Source of the DNA: Myxococcales bacterium
GTDB lineage: Bacteria; Myxococcota_A; Polyangia; Nannocystales; Nannocystaceae
Reading direction: 5' to 3'
Length of the DNA stretch: 64,000 nucleotides
Assembly (NCBI GenBank): GCA_020633335.1
Contig: JACKDU010000001.1
Coordinates: forward strand, 806,001-870,000
The notes under the pieces: generated by a model
The model's database searches: none
Told to the model about the DNA's origin: nothing
Seen by the model: the letters and a program-made list of their open reading frames with translations, nothing else
Shown here: piece after piece, positions 32,343 through 39,568 of the stretch
Position numbering within the stretch: position 1 is the first letter of the stretch
Layout: every line of letters begins with the position of its first letter
Made by a program: the position numbers and the translations under genes

Positions 32343-32858
32343 GTGATCCGGAGCGAGCGCCTCGATCTCGTGCCGGCGACGCCGCGTCTCCTGGCGGCCG
32401 CGCTCGCCGGCTCGGCCGCGCTCGCCGAGGCGCTCGCCGCCGAGGTCCCGCCGGGCTGGCCGCCGGAGCACCTCGATCGCGCGGCCCTCGAGTGGGCGCT
32501 GGCCCGCCTCCACGACGACCCGAGCGCCGCCCCGTGGTCGCTCGTGTTCTTCGTCCGCCGCCAGGGGCCGATCGTGATCGGCGGGGGCGGCTTCGCGGGG
32601 CCCCCCGATCGGCGCGGCGCGGTCGAGATCGCCTACTCGATCGTCGCCGCCTTCGAGGGCCTCGGCTACGCGTCGGAGGCGGTGCGCGGGCTCGCGGGGG
32701 CGGCCTTCGAGGATCCCAGGGTCAGCGAGGTCTTCGCCGAGACCCCGCCGGCGCACGCGCGGTCGATCGCGGTCCTGCGGCGCTGCGGCTTCCGCGAGGT
32801 CGACGGCGCGAGCGAGCCGGGGCTCCTCCGCTTCGCCCTCGGCGCGCGGCGGAGCTAG
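32343..32858 (+). CDS. GNAT family N-acetyltransferase
   Basis: GTG at 32343 is chosen because RSERLDLVPAT is the usual beginning of this GNAT branch and a CTATCCT box lies 6 bases upstream. 171 residues. The fold is visible from PWSLVFFVRRQGPIVIGGGGFAGPP, VEIAYSIVAAFEGLGYASEAVRGLAGAAF and NxxSIAVLRRCGFREV (here ARSIAVLRRCGF), the acetyl-CoA-binding and C-terminal motifs of RimJ/RimL-like enzymes. Substrate unknown. Its TAG stop overlaps the stop of the convergent phosphatidyltransferase gene through a shared CTAG. Confidence 0.85.
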   Translation: MIRSERLDLVPATPRLLAAALAGSAALAEALAAEVPPGWPPEHLDRAALEWALARLHDDPSAAPWSLVFFVRRQGPIVIGGGGFAGPPDRRGAVEIAYSIVAAFEGLGYASEAVRGLAGAAFEDPRVSEVFAETPPAHARSIAVLRRCGFREVDGASEPGLLRFALGARRS

Positions 32859-33466
32859 GGCAGCACCCAGAGCGCGACCAGGGCCGCCGGCACGCAGAGC
32901 CACATCGCCCGGGTGTGGAAGCCGCGCTTCGGGATCGGCAGCGACGAGCACATGAGGAGCGGCGAGATCAGGTAGAAGGCGATCATCAGCGGCTTCCCCC
33001 ACTCGCCGACGCTGGCGGCGAGGGGCGCGAGCATGATGAAGAAGGCGGCGACGAAGGGCGTCGGCACCCCCTCGAAGGTCTCGCGCGCGCCGGCCCCCTG
33101 GGTGCCGACCTCGGCGAAGCGAGCGAGGCGCCAGAGGCCGCCGAGGACGAAGGGGATCGTCACCGCGAGGCCGAGCCCGTCGAGGCCGACCAGCGACGCG
33201 CCGACCAGCGCGGGCGCGACCAGGAAGGCGATCCCGTCGGCGAGCGAGTCGAGGGCGCCGCCGAACTCGGTGACCTGGTTGAGGCGGCGGGCGACCTGAC
33301 CGTCGAGCGCGTCGCAGGGGAGGCAGAAGGCGGCGCAGGTGACCGCGGCCTCCGGCTTGCCCGCGTGGGCGAGGAGGACCGCGGCCATCGCCAGGGCGAT
33401 CGACGTGCTGGTGACCAGGCTGGCGAGGTTGAGGCGGGCGATCGCGGGGAGGAGCGGCGTCGACAT
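32855..33466 (-). CDS. CDP-alcohol phosphatidyltransferase (phosphatidylserine-synthase-like)
   Basis: ATG at 33466 gives 203 residues. The signature DG-x2-AR-x8-G-x3-D-x3-D is complete in DALDGQVARRLNQVTEFGGALDSLAD. Several membrane segments flank it (ALAMAAVLLAHAG, AFLVAPALVGASLVG, PLMIAFYLISPLLM). The family transfers a phosphatidyl group from CDP-diacylglycerol to an alcohol such as serine, glycerol-phosphate or inositol-phosphate at the inner membrane. The length and the GTQGAGARETFEGVPTP segment resemble PssA-type synthases; that is the best guess. Confidence 0.85.
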   Translation of the reverse strand: MSTPLLPAIARLNLASLVTSTSIALAMAAVLLAHAGKPEAAVTCAAFCLPCDALDGQVARRLNQVTEFGGALDSLADGIAFLVAPALVGASLVGLDGLGLAVTIPFVLGGLWRLARFAEVGTQGAGARETFEGVPTPFVAAFFIMLAPLAASVGEWGKPLMIAFYLISPLLMCSSLPIPKRGFHTRAMWLCVPAALVALWVLP

Positions 33467-33623
33467 CCAGCCGCTTCCTAGACCGTCCGCGGGCGGCCGT
33501 CCAGCGGCGATCGCCGCTCCGCGGGCGGATGTCGGGCGACCACGATCACAGGGAACGCCGTACGGTGAGGGATGCGCGCGGACGAGCGCCCTTCTCCGCG
33601 ACCTGCCGGCCTGGCGCTCCTGG

Positions 33624-34328
33624 CTAGACGCAGGCCGCCTCGATCGCCGCGACCTCGTCCGGGCAGGCGTCTGGATCCTCGAAGGCGGCGCAGTCGAGGG
33701 CGGCGAGGCAGGCGTAGTACTCCTCGTAGGCCTCGCCGCAGGTCGCCCCGTAGCTCTCGACCGCGTCGTCGACCGAGAGCTGGCAGCCGGCGGCGCCGTT
33801 GTCATCGCCGAAGCACTCGCTGTACTTCTCGCCGTAGGCGACGCAGGTCGCCGATGACGGCGGCGTGCAGGCGTCGAGGTAGGCGTCGAGCTCCTCGGCG
33901 CACGTGTTGATCATCTCCAGCTCCTCGCAGGTCGCGGCGATCTCGCAGGCGTAGTAGGCGTCGAGCGCCGCCAGGCACCCGGGGGTCTCGGGGTCGTTGG
34001 CCATCCTCTTCTGGACCTGGCAGTCGGCCAGGATCGCGTCGTAGCTGTAGGTCGGGAAGCACTCGGTGGTCTTGCTCGCGACCTCCTCGCACTCGACCGA
34101 CCCGCCGCCGGTCGCGGTCCCGTCGGTCGAGCTCTCGCCGGTCGAGCCCCCGCCGCTTGTCGCCGTCTCGCCGCCGGTCGAGGTCGAGGTCCCGGCGCTC
34201 CCGCTCGACGTCGACGCGGTGGTCGACGCGCTCTCAGACGCGGTGCCGGCGTCGTCGCCGGCGCAGGCGAGCGGCAGGCCGCTGACGGACAGGAGGAAGG
34301 CGATGTGGCGATACGCGGAGGAGTCCAT
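33624..34328 (-). CDS. Lipoprotein with paired-Cys helical domain
   Basis: ATG at 34328 lies 7 bases after a CTAGCCT box. 234 residues. The signal ends LSVSGLPLAC; a Ser/Thr/Gly linker of ~55 residues follows. The mature part has about a dozen Cys in helical surroundings (ECFPTYSYDAILADCQ, YYACEIAATCEELE, ACTPPSSATC, YYACLAALDCAAFE), compatible with a disulfide-stapled helical bundle. Similar small lipoproteins occur in myxobacteria; function unknown. Confidence 0.8.
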   Translation of the reverse strand: MDSSAYRHIAFLLSVSGLPLACAGDDAGTASESASTTASTSSGSAGTSTSTGGETATSGGGSTGESSTDGTATGGGSVECEEVASKTTECFPTYSYDAILADCQVQKRMANDPETPGCLAALDAYYACEIAATCEELEMINTCAEELDAYLDACTPPSSATCVAYGEKYSECFGDDNGAAGCQLSVDDAVESYGATCGEAYEEYYACLAALDCAAFEDPDACPDEVAAIEAACV

Positions 34329-34335
34329 GGAGACG

Positions 34336-34342
34336 AGGCTAG
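34336..34342 (-). promoter_or_regulatory. -10-like box CTAGCCT, 7 bases before the start
   Basis: TAGCCT (TANNNT) on the minus strand, 7 bases upstream of the ATG at 34328. Confidence 0.4.
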
Positions 34343-34486
34343 CGGGCGTCGCCGGCCGACGCGGGGCGAGATCGAGAGGGCGACGTGTGTGTGCGAGGGG
34401 GCACGGTCCCCCCCGCGCGCCAGCGAACCTCGCCGGTCTCCGCGGCCAGGCGAGGGTCACGCGCGCTGCCCCCGGACGAAGCCGCG

Positions 34487-35170
34487 CTAGACGGTCTCGG
34501 AGAGGTAGCGGTAGTGGGCGCTCTTCCAGGGCGGCCAGGTCGTCACCACCGCGATCCGCCCCTTCATCTGCTCGTGGAAGCGGGCGAGGTTCGGGTAGCG
34601 CTCGTCGAGGGGGAGGCCGAGGTGGACCGCGGTCGCCAGGTAGGTGAAGACCGAGAGGTCGGCGTAGGAGAGCTGCGAGCCGGCCGCGTAGTGGCCGAGG
34701 CCGTAGTAGTACTCCCAGTAGAAGAGCTCGTCGTGGAAGGCGGCCGCGCGGCGATCGACCTCGGCGGGGTCGAGGTCGAGCCCGCGGGTCTTCATGATGT
34801 AGGCGAAGAGGTCCATCCCCGCCGTCTTGAGGTGCGCGGACTCGTGGAGGCGGGTGAGCGCGAGCGCCCGCAGGGCGTTGGTCTCCGGGAGGAGCGGCTT
34901 CGCCGGGTAGGCGTACTCGAGGTACTCGAGGATCGCGAAGGTCTCGTAGACCGCGAAGGGGCCGTCGGTGAGCACCGGGACCGTCCCCCGCGGGTTGCGG
35001 GCGAGCATCTCCGGGCTCCGGTGCTCGCCCGCGCTGAAGGAGAGCTGGCGGATCTCGTAGTCGAGCTCCTTCTCCTCGAGCGCGAGCTGGACCATCCACG
35101 ACGGGGGGGAGCACTCGATCGCGCGGATCGACGCGCTCTCCGGCATGTAGAGGATGAGGTTGGAGTTCAT
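34487..35170 (-). CDS. Glutathione S-transferase family protein
   Basis: 227 residues, normal length. The thioredoxin-like N-domain has LILYMPESASIRAIECSPPSWMVQLALEEKELDYEI, NPRGTVPVLTDGPFAVYETFAILEYLEYAYP with the cis-Pro and the glutathione-binding E-T/S pair. The C-domain is all-alpha with YADLSVFTYLATAVHLGLPLDERYPNLARFHEQM. It conjugates glutathione or a related thiol to electrophiles, or acts as a thiol reductase. The start at 35170 has no clear ribosome site. Confidence 0.88.
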   Translation of the reverse strand: MNSNLILYMPESASIRAIECSPPSWMVQLALEEKELDYEIRQLSFSAGEHRSPEMLARNPRGTVPVLTDGPFAVYETFAILEYLEYAYPAKPLLPETNALRALALTRLHESAHLKTAGMDLFAYIMKTRGLDLDPAEVDRRAAAFHDELFYWEYYYGLGHYAAGSQLSYADLSVFTYLATAVHLGLPLDERYPNLARFHEQMKGRIAVVTTWPPWKSAHYRYLSETV

Positions 35171-35208
35171 CGATGCCCCGTCGGGAGCCGGCCAGAACGC
35201 CCGCAGCC

Positions 35209-35227
35209 GCTCCTTTGGAGCTTTTTT
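35209..35227 (+). terminator. Short hairpin with T-run
   Basis: GCTCC-TTT-GGAGC followed by TTTTTT. It has terminator shape on the plus strand, but no plus-strand gene ends just before it; it sits in the divergent GST/carF region. Confidence 0.35.
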
Positions 35228-35413
35228 GCTATCAGATCGGCGCCGGGCGCGTCAAGCGAGGTCGGGCCCGAGCGAGCGCCCCGGGGCGCTCGCCCGGGTC
35301 CCGGGGTGGCCGGCGCGAACCACCCCGGGGGCGGCGGCGTAGGGGCGATGTGGGTCGTGTAAAGCACATCACGGAGACTGCTCCGCACCCCTCGCCGGCC
35401 GGTCGCGTCCCGC

Positions 35414-35420
35414 CTACGAT
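35414..35420 (+). promoter_or_regulatory. -10-like box CTACGAT, 7 bases before the carF start
   Basis: Same box and spacing as at 27661. It overlaps the ATG at 35419 and favours the ATG at 35428. Confidence 0.5.
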
Positions 35421-35427
35421 GGGGTCC

Positions 35428-36198
35428 ATGCAGGGTGACCGTCGGTCCGGGCGAGCGCACCGGGACGAGCTGGACAGGAGCGGATCGGGGGCCATGCGGG
35501 CGGTCGACGTCGCCGGCATGGCCGTCTTCTTCCTCTTTCAGGGGCTCCTCGCCCGCGAGGTGCTCGCCGGGCTCGAGGCCTTCCCCGGCCACGCCTGGTG
35601 GGTGCTCACGCTGGCGGGGATCGGCGGCTACCTCTGGGCCGACTTCGTCTCCGGCTTCGTCCACTTCCTCGCCGACAACTTCGGGTCGATCCACACGCCC
35701 TTCCTCGGCCCGGTCTTCTTCCGGACCTTCCGCGAGCACCACGTCGACCCCCTGGCGATCACCCGCCACGGCTTCCTCGAGGTCAACGGGGCGAACTGCG
35801 TGGTCTCGATCCCCTTCGTGGTCGGCACCTACTACCTCGTGCCGGTCCGCGAGACCCTCCTCGGCCTCGCCTTCGGCGCCTTCATGTTCCTCTTCCTGGT
35901 CGGCATCTTCCTGACCAACCAGTTCCACCGCTGGGCCCACCTGCCGGCGCCGCCGCGGTGGATCCGCGCGCTCCAGGCGACCGGGCTGATCCTCGGGCCA
36001 GCCCACCACCAGCGCCACCACACGCCGCCCTTCGACACCTACTACTGCATCACCTCGGGGCTGATGAACCCGATCCTGACGCGGATCGGCTTCTTCGAGG
36101 CGATCAAGGGGCCGCTCGGGCGCGCGGTCGAGCCGATCATCGGCCGCGCGGAGGAGGTCGTCGTCGTCGAGCCCGGGGCCGGCGGCGCGGCGACCTGA
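35428..36198 (+). CDS. carF: CarF/TMEM189-type plasmanylethanolamine desaturase
   Basis: Start at 35428, behind a CTACGAT box; 35419 is the alternative. 256 residues with four or so membrane segments. The family's His-rich signatures are all present: DFVSGFVHFLADNFGS, FRTFREHHVDPLAITRHGFLEVNG, NQFHRWAHLP and GPAHHQRHHTPPFDTYYCITSG. CarF of Myxococcus xanthus and human TMEM189/PEDS1 introduce the vinyl-ether double bond of plasmalogens; in Myxococcus this is needed for singlet-oxygen and light signalling to carotenoid genes. A hairpin TCGCCC/GGGCGA followed by TCTT lies shortly after the stop. Confidence 0.9.
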   Translation: MQGDRRSGRAHRDELDRSGSGAMRAVDVAGMAVFFLFQGLLAREVLAGLEAFPGHAWWVLTLAGIGGYLWADFVSGFVHFLADNFGSIHTPFLGPVFFRTFREHHVDPLAITRHGFLEVNGANCVVSIPFVVGTYYLVPVRETLLGLAFGAFMFLFLVGIFLTNQFHRWAHLPAPPRWIRALQATGLILGPAHHQRHHTPPFDTYYCITSGLMNPILTRIGFFEAIKGPLGRAVEPIIGRAEEVVVVEPGAGGAAT

Positions 36199-36302
36199 GG
36201 CGGTCGGCTTCGCCCGCGAAAAAGGGCGATCTTGGGGTGTAAGGCGGGGGCGACCGCCGTCGTTGGGCGGATGTACACTCACCGCCCCAGCGGGTGATCA
36301 CG

Positions 36303-37253
36303 ATGCTCAAGACCCGGACCCTGATCGCAGCAATTCTCCTCGCGCTCGCGGCCCCCGGCTGCGCCGCCAAGTCCTACTCCTCCGGGATGTCCGCCCCGGA
36401 CGTGATGGCCGAGAGCGCGGACTACGGAGGCGGAGACGCAGACGGCGTCGCCGACTACTACGAGATGGAGGAGGCCGCCCCGTCGGCGCCGATGGCCCCC
36501 CCGGCCGAGCCCTCCCCGGCGATGGACATGGACTTCAAGCGCTCGGAGCGCTCGGCCTCGACCGGCTCGAGCGCTGGCCTCGCGCCGGCCGGCAGCAGCG
36601 TCCCCGAGCGCACCCGCGGCCCGGTCAACCGCGAGGACGCGAAGCCCTCGAAGCCGGCGGCCAAGGAGAGCGGGTCGAGCGCGGAGCCCGGCAAGGACGA
36701 GTCGAAGGAGCCCGAGAAGGTCTCCCGCCAGATCATCTACACCGCCGAGATGCACCTCTCGGTCTTCAAGCTCGACGAGGCGATGGCCCGGGTCGAGGCC
36801 CTGGCCCTCGACGTCGGCGGCTACGTCCAGCAGATGCGCGAGGGCTTCTACGTCATCCGGGTGCCGGCCGCCCGCCTCCGCGACGTGATGAACGGCGTCG
36901 GCGGCCTCGGGATGGTCACCCAGCGCTCGCTCCAGGCCCGCGACGTCACCGAGGAGTTCGTCGACCTGACCACCCGGATCCGGGTGCTCCGCGAGACCCA
37001 GCTCCAGCTCATCGACCTCCTCAAGAAGGCGAAGACCGTCGAGGAGGCGCTCCACGTCCGCCAGGCGCTCGACCAGGTGACGATGGAGCTCGAGCAGGCG
37101 CTCGGTCGCCTGCGGATGCTCGAGAATCTGATCGGCTTCTCGACCCTGACGGTCTACCTCGAGGAGCGGGGACCCCAAAACAACATCCCGTCGAGCAACG
37201 ATCCCTTCCCCTGGGTCGATGGCCTGGGCGTCGAGGCCACGGAGTGGAACTAG
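36303..37253 (+). CDS. DUF4349 domain lipoprotein
   Basis: Start at the ATG 36303; a GTG nine bases earlier is possible. 316 residues. The signal LIAAILLALAAPGC is a lipobox, followed by a disordered acidic and Pro/Ser-rich region to about residue 145. The DUF4349 domain then runs to ~300: RQIIYTAEMHLSVFKLDEAMARVEAL, VGGYVQQMREGFYVIRVPA, VTEEFVDLTTRIRVLRETQLQLIDLL and LEQALGRLRMLENLIGFSTLTVYL, including its coiled-coil hairpin. Unlike many members it lacks the C-terminal membrane anchor and uses the lipid instead. Two bases separate it from the next lipoprotein, so they form an operon. Confidence 0.88.
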   Translation: MLKTRTLIAAILLALAAPGCAAKSYSSGMSAPDVMAESADYGGGDADGVADYYEMEEAAPSAPMAPPAEPSPAMDMDFKRSERSASTGSSAGLAPAGSSVPERTRGPVNREDAKPSKPAAKESGSSAEPGKDESKEPEKVSRQIIYTAEMHLSVFKLDEAMARVEALALDVGGYVQQMREGFYVIRVPAARLRDVMNGVGGLGMVTQRSLQARDVTEEFVDLTTRIRVLRETQLQLIDLLKKAKTVEEALHVRQALDQVTMELEQALGRLRMLENLIGFSTLTVYLEERGPQNNIPSSNDPFPWVDGLGVEATEWN

Positions 37254-37255
37254 CC

Positions 37256-37930
37256 ATGCGCGCGCACACCTCGATCTCCAACCTCCTCATCGCCGCGGGC
37301 GTCGCCCTCCTGAGCGCCTGCGCCCCCTTCAAGCTTGAGCCGCCGGACGGCTTCGTCGAGGTCCACCGCTACTCCTCGGAGGCGCGGATGAAGGCCCAGG
37401 ACAACGTCGGCCTCTCGCTCCGGGTCTTCAAGAACGTCCGCGGCGGCACCCTCGGCTACTGGGCGGCCGACCTCGTCGAGAAGCTCGGCCTCCGCGGCTA
37501 CACCCTGGTCTCGCAGACGCCGGCGCGCTCGCGCAACGGGGTCGTCGGCACCCGCTTCGACTTCGACTACACCGCCCAGGGCTCGGACGCGCCGAAGTTC
37601 TACACCGCGGTCTTGTTCGTCACCGACGAGCGCAAGTTCGTCCTCCAGGTCGCCGGCGACAAGGCGAAGGAGGCGGCCTACAAGGCCCGGATCGACGAGA
37701 TCGTCGGCGAGCTCAAGGTCCGCGGGTGCAAGGTCGCGTCGAAGATCTGCAAGGGGCCGCAGCCGCCCCGCCTCTCGACCGGCGGCGCGCCGCAGATCGC
37801 CGCGCCCGCGGGCGGCGACGAGGGGGTCGCGCCCGCCGGGGCGAAGGCCGAGGGGGCCGGCGAGGCCGCGGGCGCTGATCCGAACGCCGGCGCGGGCGAG
37901 GCCGCGGGCAAGCCGGTTGCCCCAGGCTGA
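37256..37930 (+). CDS. Lipoprotein of unknown function
   Basis: ATG two bases after the DUF4349 stop. 224 residues. The signal ends LLIAAGVALLSAC. The folded part (to ~155) reads like a single alpha/beta domain: DGFVEVHRYSSEARMKAQDNVGLSLRVF, YWAADLVEKLGLRGYTLV, GVVGTRFDFDYT, FYTAVLFVTDERKFVLQVAGDK. The C-terminal ~60 residues are Ala/Gly/Pro-rich and disordered. It looks like proteins that detect a stress-induced lipoprotein fold, but no family is certain. Likely partner of the DUF4349 protein. Confidence 0.8.
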   Translation: MRAHTSISNLLIAAGVALLSACAPFKLEPPDGFVEVHRYSSEARMKAQDNVGLSLRVFKNVRGGTLGYWAADLVEKLGLRGYTLVSQTPARSRNGVVGTRFDFDYTAQGSDAPKFYTAVLFVTDERKFVLQVAGDKAKEAAYKARIDEIVGELKVRGCKVASKICKGPQPPRLSTGGAPQIAAPAGGDEGVAPAGAKAEGAGEAAGADPNAGAGEAAGKPVAPG

Positions 37931-38002
37931 GGCGCTCCGCCGGGGAATTTTCGGCTGGGGGGGTCGCCGGGGATATGCGATCCTCCGGCGACCGAAGGGC
38001 CC

Positions 38003-38668
38003 ATGAGCGACTTCCTCCGCGAAGCAGCCCGCCTCCAGCCGGCGCTGCTCAAGAGCCTCCAGACCCTGCACCGGCGGGCGAACGCGGCGATCGACGAGGC
38101 GGCGATCGCCGACACGATGCTCGACGCCCGCGATGCCGCGGTCGGCGGAGGCGGGGGCGCGGCCGTGTCGTCGGGGCTGCGGGCGGCCGCGAGCGACACC
38201 GAGACCTGGGGGTCGAGCTCGGTCAACCCGCTGCGCTCGCTCCAGGCCCCCGACGCCTTCTCGGTCAAGCCGCTGGTCGAGCTCGAGCTCCTCGCGCTGC
38301 GGGCGGCGACGATGCTCCGCAAGCGCCACGCGACCGAGCGCCGGCTCTCGCTGGTGGTCACCGTGGTCCTCGGGATCTTCATCGGCCTCGGCCTCTTCCT
38401 CGCGCTGGTCGCCCAGCAGGTCGCGCCGGGGGCGGTCCTCCTGGTCGGGGCCGGCCTCGCGTTCGTCCTCCTGCGGGTGAAGTGGCAGCCCTACCGCCGG
38501 GCGGCTCGCACCCAGCACCTCGTCGGCCTCGCGGACGAGCTCTCGACCTCGCTCCGCGCCCGCCTCCGCGCGCTCGACTCGGTGCCGGATCACCCGACGC
38601 GGCACCTCCAGCAGTGGAAGGCCGTGCTCGAGCTGACCGAGCCGCTGCGCGATCTCTGGGAGCGCTAG
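38003..38668 (+). CDS. Two-helix membrane protein, unknown function
   Basis: 221 residues. The N-terminal ~110 residues are helical and soluble (FLREAARLQPALLKSLQTLHRRANAAI). Two hydrophobic segments, LSLVVTVVLGIFIGLGLFLALVA and GAVLLVGAGLAFVLLRV, follow; the C-terminal part is again helical. No family recognised. Its stop shares CTAG with the stop of the convergent gene. Confidence 0.75.
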   Translation: MSDFLREAARLQPALLKSLQTLHRRANAAIDEAAIADTMLDARDAAVGGGGGAAVSSGLRAAASDTETWGSSSVNPLRSLQAPDAFSVKPLVELELLALRAATMLRKRHATERRLSLVVTVVLGIFIGLGLFLALVAQQVAPGAVLLVGAGLAFVLLRVKWQPYRRAARTQHLVGLADELSTSLRARLRALDSVPDHPTRHLQQWKAVLELTEPLRDLWER

Positions 38669-39450
38669 CTGCGGTCGCGGGGCCGCAGCGCCCACTCGAG
38701 GAGGTGGACGTTGGCGGTCTCCTGGAACTTGCCGATCGCCCGCGAGCTCGGTCGGCCCTTGGCGTCGGCGTAGTGGAGCCGCAGGCGGCCCTCGTCGCAG
38801 GTGATCCCGGTGACCGACGCGAGGGCGATCGGCCGCTGGTCCTCGGGTGACTTGGCGACCCCGTCGGCGCCGATCCAGAGCGCGTCGCCGAAGCGCACGC
38901 GCTCACCGGCGTCGAGGCGGGCGTCGAGCTCGCGCCGCTGGCGGTCGACGATCGTCTCGACGATCTCGCCGGTGATCGCCGCGAGCGCGCCCGGGACCTC
39001 CTTCGAGGCCCGGCCGAAGAGGCGGAGCTCGAGCTCGATCGTCCGGCCGTCCTTGGCGACGATCCGCAGGCGCCGGTTCTCGCCGGAGCGGATCAGGCCC
39101 TGCGCGAGGATGATCGTCCCGCCGTGGTAGACCTCGGCGACCTCGTCCCAGGGGATCGTCGCGTCGCGCGAGCGCACGCCGTCGGCCGTCAGGCGGAAGT
39201 CGAGGTCGCGCAGCTCGCTCACCTGGGAGTAGGCGATGAGCGGCACGATCGCGCCGGCGGCGACGAGGAACCAGTGGATCGGGACGAGGCCGAAGATGTA
39301 GGTGTGTCGGCCCGCGCCGATCGCCCAGGTGAGGAGCCCGAGGGCCACGCCGACGCCGCCGAGGATGGCGATCTTTCGCGCCGATCGGCGGACCTCGGCG
39401 AGGAGGGCGTCGATCGGCGCGACCCGGCCGCGCGTCGCGGGTTCAGGCAT
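38665..39450 (-). CDS. Membrane protein with PH-like (DUF6585-type) domain
   Basis: 261 residues. Two membrane helices near the N-terminus (IAILGGVGVALGLLTWAI and FLVAAGAIVPLIAYS) are followed by a beta-rich part, LRDLDFRLTADGVRSRDATIPWDEVAEVYHG, RRLRIVAKDGRTIELELRLFGRASKEVPG and a second similar half, suggestive of tandem PH-like folds. No function is known. A TATCTT box lies 6 bases before the ATG. Confidence 0.75.
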   Translation of the reverse strand: MPEPATRGRVAPIDALLAEVRRSARKIAILGGVGVALGLLTWAIGAGRHTYIFGLVPIHWFLVAAGAIVPLIAYSQVSELRDLDFRLTADGVRSRDATIPWDEVAEVYHGGTIILAQGLIRSGENRRLRIVAKDGRTIELELRLFGRASKEVPGALAAITGEIVETIVDRQRRELDARLDAGERVRFGDALWIGADGVAKSPEDQRPIALASVTGITCDEGRLRLHYADAKGRPSSRAIGKFQETANVHLLEWALRPRDRS

Positions 39451-39456
39451 CGCCGC

Positions 39457-39462
39457 AAGATA
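39457..39462 (-). promoter_or_regulatory. -10-like TATCTT box, 6 bases before the start
   Basis: TANNNT match on the minus strand within TGATATCTT, 6 bases from the ATG at 39450. Confidence 0.45.
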
Positions 39463-39550
39463 TCACGCGCGTTGGCCTGCGACCCTCCGCTCGGGCCGCG
39501 CATGGGCGCGCGCGTGCAGATCATGCCGCGAGGCGCCGGCGCGGGCTCAC

Positions 39551-39557
39551 CTATCCT
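39551..39557 (+). promoter_or_regulatory. -10-like CTATCCT box, 11 bases before the eCIS-core gene
   Basis: TATCCT, 11 bases before the ATG at 39569; supports that start. Confidence 0.45.
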
Positions 39558-39568
39558 GGGCGTCGCCG

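Noticed and set aside
35209..35227. Terminator of a plus-strand gene
   Set aside because: It has the right shape, but no plus-strand gene precedes it; listed only as a low-confidence hairpin.
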